From the NCBI RefSeq assembly GCF_963576675.1, contig NC_088917.1, positions 16,148,001 to 16,212,000 on the forward strand: DNA of 64,000 bases, in the 5' to 3' direction. The translations under genes were made by a program, and so were the position numbers. This DNA comes from Euphorbia lathyris. Lineage: Eukaryota; Streptophyta; Magnoliopsida; Malpighiales; Euphorbiaceae. Below are positions 46,438-57,433 of this stretch, piece by piece; the stretch's first letter is position 1, and each line of letters begins with the position of its first letter. The notes under the pieces were generated by a model that saw only the letters and a program-made list of their open reading frames with translations, was not told the DNA's origin and did not search any database.

Positions 46438-47400
46438 ATGAATTGGCAAGAAAGAGTCGAGTGGCAAGCTCAAAAGTTTACTATCCCATCAAGACAATAC
46501 ATTCATGCCCTGGAGAATGAGGCTCCCAATCCTTCCATGGCCGACTTAAATGAGAAAATGGATATCTTGATGACGAAACTGAGCCTCAACACCAATGAAA
46601 GTGTAAGTTTTGTGGGTAATCACCAAAGGTATAATTCTAACCCCAATTCTTACAGCTTTTATGGTAGTGATTGGAGGAGACCTCAACACTCAAATATGTC
46701 CTACGGGAACCCTAACATGTTGAGGCCTCCAAATAGGTTTGTTAATGAGCACAGGGAAAACAAATTGGGAATGTTCCCTTACGAACAAGCAAGCCAAGTT
46801 CCTCCACAACCCTCTAGCTCACGAGATGAGGTGCTGTCCCTTTTGAAAGGAATATCAGCCCGACTTACAATCAACGAGGAGGTTTGCAAGGACTTGAGCA
46901 ACCAATTGGCTCAAATAAACCAAGAGATGCAAAAGCAATCCCGAGATGCTCTCCCAAGCATAAAGGAAAACATAGAAATCCCACAAAGGGAATCAGCTCA
47001 AGCCATCTCTTTGAGGAATGACAAAAAGGTAGAACCAAGTCCACTATCACATGCATCACTCGAGGTAAGTGAAGAACCGGAAGCGGTAAGCAACCCCGGT
47101 TCAAAATCTGAAATTCTAAATCATGTGATAGAAATAAATGATCAAATCGAAGCTTGTGTATATCAATTACCTTTTCCTCAAAAGTTCGAAAAGTTTGGAT
47201 TTACTCCTTGTTCAGAAGTTTTCATTCTCTTCGACCTACCAAGAGAATCCAAAAGGGAGCAAACCAAACTTTTTCATAATATGTTTAAATTCGGCCTCCT
47301 ACTTTCATTAAACTTATTTGAGGCTCTTAATCCGTTTTGTAGGTACGGGTTATTTCTCAAGGAGTTCGAGTTCCTAACGCGAGTAGAAGCTTACACCTAG
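46438..47400 (+). pseudogene. Athila-like gag remnant
   Basis: 320 residues from MNWQERVEWQAQK. There is an Asn/Tyr/Ser-rich middle (NPNSYSFYGSDWRRPQ), a coiled-coil-like stretch (CKDLSNQLAQINQEMQKQ) and a C-terminal piece (KFEKFGFTPCSEVF). The middle is like the tail of Athila gag proteins. No zinc knuckle or protease follows; the frame ends shortly before the conserved GGGAGGCAACCCAAG string at 47448-47462. Confidence 0.65.
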
Positions 47401-49122
47401 GAAGGAACTCCATGTCGAGCTAACCGACTATAAAGTAGCGCTTCTTGGGAGGCAACCCAAGTTTGGATTAAACTTTTTCTAGGTTTGTTTTTCTTTTTAA
47501 TTCAATTATAGATTTCTGTTTTTAACTTTGGTCAGTAAGTTGTCTTCTCCACCCTAACTCTTTACACTCGTACTTCATGATTTGTGATGCAATGTTGGAA
47601 CTTATTGCATATTTTTAGTGTGAGGAGGAGGGGTAGACAAACTTACAAAAATTGTATAATTTTTTTAATTTTTGTTGCGTCGTGTCTAGTTTAGGTTTGC
47701 GTTTTGGTGTTTTATTTTTGCCTTATTTATGTTTTGCATGTTTAGGACCTAAAACCGTGAACCTCCTTCGAATCTAAACTTCGTTATTTGTCTTTGAGGG
47801 CTGAGAACCGAATCTAAAATTGCATGACAACTAGTTTAGGCGTAGGACACAACTCTTGTATCTGTAAAAGCATGAGCTAAAGTTTACATTTAGACCCTAC
47901 TTTTGAAGAAATGCCAAAATCATTACTTAGGTAGATAACTTAAGAATTGAAGGCATGTGATATTAAACTTGAGTTTGGGGAAAACTAGTAAACACAAAAT
48001 TGAAACCCAAAGAATTGTGAGTTGAATTTGAGCCTAAGAGCGAACATCAAAAAGCTCTTTTTCTTGACATTTTTGTGTGAATGCTTTTACTTGTGGAAGA
48101 TTACAGATTTTGCACCTAATACTGTGTTGAACCTACATGCAATGGTTTGAGATGATAAACGATGAATCAGCCTCATTAGAATTAACCCTTTTCTTTACCT
48201 TATTTTCTCTTTTTCATCCACTCTAGGAAGCCCCTTTGAGCCTGTATTTTTGTAGTTTATAGATTTTTCTTTCGTTCTAAACCTGTTTTTGCAAACCACA
48301 ACTTGGTTTGCTATTTAACCCAATTTCTTTTTGCAAAGCTCAATTAGAGCCTTTGTTTTCTTCTAGCGCTTTATCTTTGTTTATGGCATTTCAGTAGCAA
48401 GCCAAAAGGCTAAAAAGTGAATGAGCATCACTACCCCAAAAAGAAAAAAAAAGGGAAAAGAAAGAGAAAAACAGAAAAAGAAAAAGAAAAAGAAAAGAGA
48501 CGAACAAAAGGGAAGAACTCCATTCCCCAGTTCTTAGAAAAATCAAAAAACGTCTCGAAGAAAACATCCCAAAAAGAAAATAATAAGGGATGAATAAAAA
48601 GCTCAGTCACTTTATATTTGCTAAAGCCATTTAAACTTTGTTTTTGCAGCGCTAGAACTAATAACCCTTGTTGTACCTTTAACCCTCTAACCACATTACA
48701 ACCCCGATTAGAGGATGTTTTTGATATCATCGGAATCATATAGCATAGTAGAGGAACGCGGATGAACGTGCAAAATCAACGTAATCCTAAGCAAGAACAT
48801 AAGCCGAGAGTAAACACTTTAGCCACCCAAAATTGTGTGAAATGAGTGAACTACCTATGGTGAGGTGTTTTACTTAGCGATCCCCTTAAACTCGTTTAAT
48901 TGAACATGTGTCCATTTGCTTAAAACTATGACCCATGATAATTGAAATGCGGCTTTTGGATATCGTGTCTCTGCTTTGTATTTCCGAATGCATGTAATTA
49001 CAGATGCTCGAAATTGTGTCAAGCACCTAGTCAAACCGGGAGGTTTTCTAGCTTGCTTGTGATTGCGGGTTTAGTTTTTTAGTTTACTTGGGGACAAGTA
49101 AAGTTTTAAGTGCGAGGAGGTT
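47401..49122 (+). other. Non-coding 3' part of Athila-like element
   Basis: It begins with GGGAGGCAACCCAAG, which in Athila elements follows pol. It contains no long frame. An A-rich purine stretch lies at 48437-48560 and the polypurine tract TGCGAGGAGGT lies at 49111-49121 next to the 3' LTR. Confidence 0.7.
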
Positions 49123-50774
49123 TGATAGGGGTCAAAAACCCCTATCTTTGGGTACGGTTTTAGGACGGGTTTTAGAGTTATTTGGTTAATAAGCGAGCAA
49201 TTCTCGCATTTAAATGCTTTTGTGTGAGTTAGTTAGAAATTGGAAACGTTCTATTCACTTTTCTTCGTTTAGGCTCGTTTTGTGATCAATTTAGGCAAAT
49301 AAGGCCGAAATAGCATGCATATTAGAATTCCGTTATCTTTTGAAGCTAATTGGTCCGTCAAAAGTCGCACCAAACGAAGCGTTTGCTCAGAATAAGCGAT
49401 TGACGGATCAATTTGGCTTTTGGACTAATGTTTTCCGGAGTTTTTATGCGTGTGCAGGTGTGAAGTCGGACGAAAAAGGGCGCGGAGCTCATCAAGCTTG
49501 GATCGAGCATGCTTCGGGTGAAAACGCTCGGCGAGCAGGGCCCCACGGGCCATTTCTGCTCGCCGACTAGGCCCCTGGTGGCCTGCTCGGCGAGCAGGAG
49601 CCTGCTCGCCGAGCAGGCCACCAGGCGCCTGCTCGACGAGCAGGGGGGCTGCTCGGCGCGAGCAGCCCTGCTCGTCGAGCAGCCTTCCCTGCTCGGCGAG
49701 CAGCCCTGCGGGAATTGGTCAAAAAGACCAATTCCGCCCCCACGAAGCCACGTTCGGCCCCACGTCTTCCTACACTAACTAGGACACGAAAATAGGTCAA
49801 AACGAGGCCCGAGATGCGTCTATAAATAGGAATTTTCAATTGTAAATTAAACATCTTTCGTTTTTGTAAATTATTTTAGCTTTCCCCTTGTAATTCCTCT
49901 TCATCTTCTCCATCTTCCTCAACCTCCATTGAAGCTCCTTCAAAGCTTTTCCTCGAGGAATTATCAAGGTCCATCCTTAAGATCAAGTCGCCGGCTGCAG
50001 AGTAAACAGGTTCCCTGAAAGGGATTTTTGTATCTCCTTTTATCTTTCCATGTTTGTACTCTTTGATACAGTTGCCGAACTTGACTTATTGTATCTTGTG
50101 ACAATTATCTTCGCCTTTAATAATAATTTAGCTCTTGTTTTGTTCTATGATTATTTGTCTAATCTCTGTCTTACGCTTTATTCAATTGGTTTAACTCATT
50201 CAAAAGCCCCAAAATCTAGTAGGCACATATTGCGAGCTGAATCTGACCTAGTCAGAGCCTAGGAGATTGACGACCTCTTAGTTGATTAAGCGCCAATTTA
50301 TTGAGCCTTAGACCTAGTTTCGGCCTAAGGGAATCACGCGCTAGGAACCTCAGGAGGGTAAGTAGGGTTAATCGCCTTGAATACAAGTGACTCAGATTAG
50401 GTTTTTATTCAATAGACTTGATAATCTATCTTTATTATTATCGTTCATACCATGTTCCTTCGAATAGTTTCATTAATGAAAGATCAATTAGGGGTAGAGT
50501 AACTTAGTTAGGCGTAGAATAACTCAGCTAGAATTAGATAACTAGTTAGAATTAGATAACTTAGCTAGGATTAGCATAAATCAACCTAGGAGTAGATTAA
50601 TTAAACAAACCAAACTCAAAACCCCCTAAGCCTAGATAACATCCGAGACCGAGTAGTTTGATACTTGCAGAAATAAATCCTGTGGACGATAACCTGGACT
50701 TAAACCAGAAATTTATTACTTGATAACGACGGGGTACACTTATCCCTTAGTGAGGTTTCCCAGAAACCGCATCA
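49123..50774 (+). repeat. 3' LTR of Athila-like element
   Basis: 1652 bases, TGATAGGGGTC to GCATCA, nearly the same as 44670-46206 apart from an extra block of about 43 bases near 49272-49315 and a longer palindrome array. Confidence 0.92.
49526..49701. repeat. Palindrome array in 3' LTR (8 units)
   Basis: Units of type GCTCGNCGAGC start at 49526, 49558 (degenerate), 49585, 49604, 49631, 49651 (longer centre), 49670 and 49691. The centre base takes G, C, A and T in different units while both arms are kept. Most steps are 19-21 or 27 bases. Confidence 0.92.
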
Positions 50775-50779
50775 CTCAC

Positions 50780-51634
50780 TATCTGCTGAGTTATTTTATT
50801 TACCCGAAGATCAACTGCACTACATCAGCAACAAACTTTGAACAGTGCTTCATATGGCACATGCTGACGTACACCCCCATCAACATGCCGGTCTTCTTAG
50901 TTGTTGGGTTCCTATGCAGCACGGGTACGCTGAGACTTGGGTCACTCATAACTAGGATCCTCATTGACCAGAAGATTGACCTCCAAAGTGAGGAATCTTA
51001 CCGAGGATCTGAGATAACAGCATCCTCGCTGAGGGCGCTGAAGTTTGGACAGCCTTTGAAGAAAGGTAAAGTTGCTGCTACTGCTGCTGCTAATGCTGGC
51101 CAAGCTGAGGAAGCTGCTGAGCCAAAGAAAGGGTGAAGAACTAAGGCCCCAGCTTCCCGCAAGAGGAAAACTGCTGAGACTCCTACTCCAAACGTTGAGT
51201 CTCCAGCAAAGAAGCAGAAGTCAGCTGGCAAGACAGCTGAGAAGAGAACCAGGCAAGGTGAGCCTGGAACTGAGGAAGCTGCTGAGCAACCTCAGAAGAA
51301 GCATAAAACTTCAACTTCGACTCCTCTGGAAGCTATACCGACCGACTTCATAGTACCGAGTGACTCTCACTTCACCCAGTGTCAAGGTACATGTGCTGAG
51401 TCTGAGGAGCCTGAGGTCCAACTAGATGATCACTTCATCTCTCAAGTTGAGGAAGAACTTGATGGAGATAGTACTGAGGTAGAAGAAGAAGAAGAAGCCA
51501 GCGGTCAGGATAATGCTGAGGATTCTGAGGAAACTGCCAGCGAACATGAAGCTGAGGATGCTAACACTGGGTTAGCTGGTGGAGATGTGCATGTCGACAC
51601 TGAGTTGGCTGCAGGAGTTGAGCTTGAGCGTTAG
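50780..51634 (+). pseudogene. Third ORF, middle part
   Basis: After the Athila-like element the related sequence resumes. ATNFEQCFIWHMLTYTPINM and LRLGSLITRILIDQKIDLQ match the N-terminal domain of the other copy. TGA at 51134-51136 interrupts it; the same frame continues with lysine-rich (KKQKSAGKTAEKRTRQ) and acidic (VEEEEEASGQDNAEDSEE) stretches until TAG at 51632-51634, close to the next insertion. Confidence 0.85.
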
Positions 51635-53528
51635 AGTGACCACTTGTGAGCTATCAATTTTAGTCATTTTCTTTCGTTTTCATGAAGTGTTGATTGATAA
51701 AACCAATTAATCAGTTTTGGAGACTCGTCTGAGGTTCATTATGTTTTTAATTGCAAAATGAGTAGTCTGAACTGTTGTGAATAATAAAGTGTAGTAGATT
51801 CTTGTTTTTGTAAGGGAGCTATTTGTTGATTTTTCTCTGTTTTAGATTCTGTCTTGCTTGAGGACAAGCAAGATTCAAGTGTGGGGAGGTTGATAGCTCC
51901 CATTTGTATAGGGTTTTTAGGCCCCTTTTAGCTTCCTTTTGCTTTATTTCCTTTTAATTTCAGTAGCGTTTTATTATCTTTTAGTTTAAATTAGCAATTT
52001 TCCTTATTTTTGGCATTTTCCGTGTTTTCAGGGATTTTCAGGGACCTTTCGTGCATTTTCGAACCAGACCCAAGCCTATTGGAGCATTTCCGGATCATTC
52101 AGGGAGCATTAGAGCACTTTTGGGATTCGTCAGGGACCATTAGAGCACTTTTCGGAAGCCCAGGGACCTAATCAGATAAAAGCTGGAGCCACAGTTCCTG
52201 GAATAGGACCTGTCTCGGCGAGACATTACCTGTCTCGTCGAGACAGGCCCTCGTCTCGTCGAGACATGCCCTGTCTCGACGAGACGAGGCGGGGAAAGGC
52301 GCACCAGCACCTTCCCCCTTGCTGAAATCCGCGGATCTGGGCCCAAAAGCCCATTAAATACTTTGTAAATGCCATTTTTACCCCTGAAGCATTAGGGTTT
52401 CCTTCCTAATTCTATAAATAGGGAGCTAAACCTAATCTTTTGAGGGGGGATTAGCCATTGAATAAATTAGAGAGCCGCTAGGGCTTTCTCTCCTCCATAA
52501 TGTATATTTATTGCTTTTTAGATTAGATTTCCAGCTTTCTAGGTTAGATTAATTTCAGTTTTTATTTCTTATTCAAGAACAATTGATGGGAGAAGCTCCA
52601 GATCTTCTATTTTTGTAATCGGATCAGACAAAGCGGGTTTTAGATTTCTATCTCTCTCTTATCTTTTACTTTTATATTCAATTGAAGATGTTTTTCCATT
52701 ATTCATATTTTCCTATTGCTATGATTGGTTTGTCTATGAACTGATCTCCATCCAATTTGGGATGGGGATGAAATTGATTATATGAATATGTATGATTAGG
52801 GATCTAGGACCTTTGATTGATCAGTTTATGCATGCTTAATGCCTAGATATTGTTAGGAACAGGATTTACGCTAGAATGAACATTGATAATGATCAACTAG
52901 CCTGTTTTTGTATATAATGTGCTTAATGCCTGTGACCCTAACATTAAATAGGATTATAGATAGATGAGAACCTGACCACGGAATCGTCTATGCCGAACTT
53001 GTGTAAATCTGACTTCGCTAGAGACCACTAGGAATGAGGCTTTGTGGCTGGGCTACGACTTTAGCCTTAGTTGTCAATAAACCTAATGCTTTGCATGACC
53101 TAGGGTATATGCCTAATCAAGCCGTCACCCGAATGCATGTGAATAGGTTAGACAAATCCCGTACAAATTTGCCTTTCACTTAGGACAATTACCTTCAATC
53201 ATTGGTAAAACACAAATCTGAACTCCCTAAACCCATACCTAGGATTTAATCAAAGGAATCCTCAACCTATATTGTGTCATCCGTCAATTCACCTTCTACC
53301 CTGTCAATTGTTCCATTTATTTTGTTATGTTTATTTCCTTTAATTCAATTAGTTAGTTATACAAAAACGTAAACATTTATCCAACCCTCTAAACAATTAG
53401 ATCATTCTAGGTAGATTTGCTAGTTATAACGAATAGTCTTTGTGGTTCGATCTCGTGCTTAGCACAATATTACTTGTTGCGATAGGATACACTTGTCCTA
53501 TTAAATGCTATATACTTTACGAGCATCA
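51635..53528 (+). mobile_element. Truncated second Athila-like element (3' end and LTR)
   Basis: 51635-51890 is a non-coding 3' internal end, closing with GACAAGCAAGATTC and the polypurine tract GTGTGGGGAGGT. The LTR 51891-53528 runs from TGATAGCTCCC to GAGCATCA (1638 bases) with a TATA-like TCTATAAATAGGG near 52421. There is no 5' LTR, PBS or target duplication, so the 5' part was lost with a bit of the flanking third ORF. Confidence 0.8.
52211..52285. repeat. Palindrome array in second LTR family (4 units)
   Basis: Four units with GTCTCGNCGAGAC start at 52212, 52232, 52253 and 52273, steps of 20, 21 and 20 bases. The first two extend to TGTCTCGNCGAGACA. The central base is G, T, T and A. 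The array lies upstream of the TATA-like box, as in the first Athila-like LTR family. Confidence 0.92.
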
Positions 53529-54848
53529 CCAGTCCTTGAACTTCCTGTAAAACTTCCAACTCTTCCTGACATTGTCCTCTCTAAGACAACTAAGGACCCT
53601 TCTACTGTCCAACTTAAGTTTTTCAATCGCCAATCCACTTCCACTACATCGGCGCCATTGGAAAAACAAGCCTCTGTTTCTTCTCAACAGGAACATGCCG
53701 ACCCCAATGCATCAGCAACATCAACCAGTCAGGTTGAACCGTCCACTGTTCATGCTGTTTCCTCAAGCATGGTGCTGACTCCTCATCCTTCTGCCGTCAG
53801 CACAGACAGTGTTCAGGTTATTACTTCCACAACTAAACTCTCTGCTGATCAACCACCAATTCCTCCAACTCAAGTGCAGATTGAGCATACTCTTCCAGTC
53901 ACTGACCAGGGTACTCCCTTCACTCCACTTCCTTCTGGTCATACTGATGTCCATCTGAATGCCACTGAGTCCGGCAAAAATATCATCGACTCAGTGCAAG
54001 CATTAATCCGGGAACTTCAACATTCCACTCCTCCTGCTGCTGGTTCTACTCTTCTCGAGACTACCCAGCTCTCTCAGGTCACTCAGCTTCTAAATGAAGT
54101 TAAGGGACTTAAAGATTTGCTGAATGTCGTCTTATCCTTCCAAGCCCAGCAAGCTAAGCAGGATTCCATTGCCAAGTTGGCAGAGATACAGCTGACAACA
54201 GTTCAACATCTGAACTCTCTCCATAATCAAGTCCAGAAGTTGTCTGTTGTGAACACTGACTACGCCACTTCCTCTGAACTAAAAATGCTCTTTGCTCAGC
54301 TTCACACTGAGCAACTGAAGACCAACAAGCAAATGGTGTCATACAGTCAGTGCTCAGTAGAGCAAATCGGTGAGGCTATAAGACTGCTTAATCTAAATAA
54401 GCAAGAGATGGATACTGACGCGTTGAAGCAGAATGAATTGTTGTCCCTCGCACAACAATATTTCAACCACATCCGTCATAACAATATCCAACGTCATCAC
54501 TATGACTCAGCTCTCTTAAAGACATTCCACCAAATCTTTGCTGGCCTTTCTGAAGCTCTTATCTGGCAAGCCAAAGCTCAAGCCTTCAGTGTCAATATGC
54601 TCAGTGCTGCTGATCTCCACATACCCGCAGAGGTCTCAGCAGATGGAGTTGCCATTTTTGATGGAGTAAATGAGAGCGCTGACAAGCTTAAGGAGCTTTC
54701 TCAAGAACTGACTAGAGCTGTGTTAACCGATGCATTCAAGCTCCCTGAAGTTGACAAAACGGGGGAGAAAGCGCAAGCAGCTAGAGCTCAGCACGAGCGA
54801 CGTCAGTATAAGCGAAGTCAGTCTTCACAACACAAGAAAAAGAAATAG
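53529..54848 (+). pseudogene. Third ORF, C-terminal part
   Basis: About 439 open residues. Ser/Thr/Pro-rich sequence comes first, then conserved stretches shared with the minus copy (VTQLLNEVKGLKDLLNVVLS, NTDYATSSELKMLFAQLH) and a helical end (SADKLKELSQELTRAVLTDA). It closes with basic KKKK. It has its normal stop (54846-54848) but lacks a start of its own; it is the end of the split third ORF. Confidence 0.85.
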
Positions 54849-55376
54849 ATAGGCTAGCTCAGTATACAGTTTTAACCTTTTATTGCCTTATCTTTTTATG
54901 TGTTGCTGTGTAATGAATGACTTCCATCAATATATCATATCATTATCTTCATCATCTTCAAATCCTAAGTTATGATATATATGTTGCTAATTACTGAGTT
55001 ATTAAGTATCTTCAATTAAATCAGCCATGTTTAACACTTGTAAAATTATTTGACTGAATCAAATGCTGATAACATGTTTGACATTGACCTATGTGTTTAT
55101 AAAACATTCTGATAAGAACTCATTGAACAATAAATTACTCAGCGCGCTCTATATGATTAAACCTTCCGCTTAATGATGAGTAGATAGAATATGTTGAAAT
55201 AGCTGACCTATAATCTGAAAACTGACCTTAAATTTACTCATGAAAACCCTTAAAAGTTTCAAGTAAAACTTAAGTCAGTAGCTCAACCCTTACGGGGGAG
55301 TTTGCTAAATTATACTAGGTCAACTATCATGGGGGAGCTCATACTGAGTTCCTTGCTGAATAGTTTTGCCAACATC

Positions 55377-56726
55377 AAAATGGGGGAGTTTGTTGAAACA
55401 CCTTTCCACATAATTTTGATTTGACAAAATTGTTTAAGTATAATTTAAAATACATATTCTAAACACACTAAGTTTAAATGCTTTGATTTATGCTACTAAT
55501 GTGTTTGTTCAATGTTGAGTTAAAACTGTTATAAGACATAAGGATTAAATGGCCCAAGCCCAATACGGAAGCCAAGGCCCAAGTCAAACAACTCAGTACA
55601 CTCGGCCCGCGTATGTCAAGACGTTGCCGTTTTGAAACAAAACACAACTCAGCAAACGGAAGGATCTAGAAGACCTTCGGGAACAACTTCAAGTTGAAGC
55701 TACTGAGTAGTCTCGACAAACGTACAAGACAGCAGCTGGCAAAGGAAAACTTCCAGACAAAGTGTTTCCTCTTTTGGCAAAGTTCAGATGACACAGTATG
55801 CTGTCCAGTTGACCTTACCATAAAAGGAGAGACCATCTTCTGAGCTGACCGAGGACAGAAGATACACGATTGTGATTGGCCGAGAGCTCTGAGCAAGTCA
55901 GGATGACAACGACATATAGCCGTTTCCCTCCAACGGTTATTTCGAAATTCGAAATGACCGATGCCCAGACGTCTCTATAAATAGTTCCATCACAAGCTTC
56001 ATTCCACACAGAACTTGATCAACCAGTTACGCTGACCAAATTTCTACACAAGTTCTGCAAGCAAGAAGCAAAGCAAATCTTACACTACAATTTCTTATAT
56101 TTGTGTAAAAGTCTAGAGTGATTGTTAAATCATCTAAAGTGTTTTAGCACATCTTTGTATTAGGACAAAACACTTATCATTTCTAGAGATAGAAAGGAGA
56201 GGCTGAGTACTCGGTTTTAAGTACTCAGCGTGAGATTAGGATTGAGTAGAAGTATAGAGGAAGGTACTCTTGTCATACTCAATTGCTGATATTGTAAAGG
56301 GTTTGAGGCTCTACCTTTAAAGAGCTCAGTAGAGGATTTGAAATCTCAGAACGTGTTCCGGGGACAGGACGTAGGCTTAGAAGAAGCCGAACCTGGATAA
56401 ATTTGCTGAGTGAAGTATTTCTTACCTTTAACTCCTTATTTATATTGCTTGCTTTAAATAATCAAAACTGACCAAGTAAAGAGGTCAAATTGAGTTGTGC
56501 GCGTTGAACGTCTGAGCTCAGGAATAGACTCTAAGTGCTATCTCCTGACTCAAGCTAAGAAACTGACCTAGTCACCTGTTGACTAAGCCAGTATCTTGCT
56601 ATTTACTCAGCGCCGCTGTTCAAACCTTTTTCTTTAGAAAAAGAAGTCTGCCCTAATTGCGAAAAAGTTTAAATAGTTCCTAACCCCCCCTTGGAAATAT
56701 ACTTGCAACCTTACAAGGGACCAACA
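55377..56726 (+). repeat. Polypurine tract and 3' LTR of plus-strand Sirevirus-like element
   Basis: AAAATGGGGGAGTT (55377-55390) precedes the LTR 55391-56726, which pairs with 35718-37054. 54849-55376 is the non-coding stretch between third ORF and LTR, rich in CTGAC and CTCAG words. Confidence 0.93.
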
Positions 56727-57424
56727 GGGCTTTCGTCCTTTCCAAAGTTCATATGGGGTTTTTTTAAGAATAGGTCTAACTAACGCCCTATTCAGAATGT
56801 AGCATGCTGTGTGGACAGCTTCACCCCAGAAATACTTTGGAAGCCTATTTTCACTCAGCATTGTCCTAGCTATTTCGATAATTGTTCTGTTCTTCCTTTC
56901 AACAACCCCATTTTGTTGAGGTGTTCTAGGAGTAGAGAAATTGTGGTCAATACCACTGGTTTCACAGAATTCATCAAACTGTTGCTTTTTGAATTCTCCA
57001 CCATTGTCGCTTCTAATATGAGCTACTCTTAGGTCTTTGTCATTTTCAAGCCTTTTAATCAATGTGGTAAACATCTCAAATGTTTCATCCTTGCTATTCA
57101 GCAAGATGATCCAAGTGTACCGAGAGAAATCATCTACAATGACTAAGGAAAATTTCTTACCACCCAAGGTGAGTGGCTGGATAGGTCCGAAAATTTCCAA
57201 GTGTAGTAATTCCAATGGTCTCTTGGTTGAGACTATTTTTATTTTGAAATGACTTCTTAGTTTGTTTGCCTTGCTGGCAAGCTTTACATAATTGATCTTT
57301 TTCGAATTTAAGTTTGGGTAATCCTTCAACTAGTTGCTTTCTAGCTAATTTGGCAAGAAGATCCATGCTTACATGACCAAGTCTTCTATGCCATAGCCAG
57401 GAGTTATCCTCTTTAGACAATAAG
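56727..57424 (-). pseudogene. Outer element pol, integrase part
   Basis: Minus-strand frames give WLWHRRLGHVSMDLLAKLAR with CKACQQGKQ (zinc region), then HLEIFGPIQ (the usual first catalytic Asp is Glu here), RSDNGGEFKKQQF and NGVVERKNRTIIEIARTML, ending in ELWKGRKP where the plus-strand element was inserted. A frameshift near 57240 separates the zinc region from the core. Protease and gag are deleted upstream. Confidence 0.9.
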
Positions 57425-57433
57425 CATATATAA

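Larger units (their letters stand above)
44665..50779 (+). mobile_element. Athila-like Ty3 element, non-autonomous
   Basis: CTCAC duplications (44665-44669 and 50775-50779) bracket two LTRs that start TGATAGGGGTC and end GCATCA. The PBS TGGCGCCGTTGCCGGGGA at 46213-46230 fits the tRNA-Asp primer known for Athila. Only a gag C-terminal fragment is coding; protease, reverse transcriptase and integrase are missing. Total length is 6105 bases. Confidence 0.9.
35713..56731 (+). mobile_element. Plus-strand Sirevirus-like Ty1/copia element
   Basis: The element 35718-56726 lies between GGGCT duplications (35713-35717 and 56727-56731), inserted into the integrase of its minus-strand relative. It has LTRs of 1337 and 1336 bases, an initiator-Met PBS, gag, pol, a third ORF and a polypurine tract. 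Removing the hAT, Athila-like and truncated LTR insertions leaves about 11 kb. By eye the LTRs differ at about 20 positions. Confidence 0.93.

Noticed and set aside
45031..49701. CRISPR-like array (regular palindromic units)
   Set aside because: This is plant LTR DNA; units are 11-13 bp with no unique spacers of constant length and no cas genes.
51635..53528. Solo LTR
   Set aside because: A polypurine tract and internal 3' sequence precede the LTR and no 5-bp duplication flanks it, so it is a truncated element.
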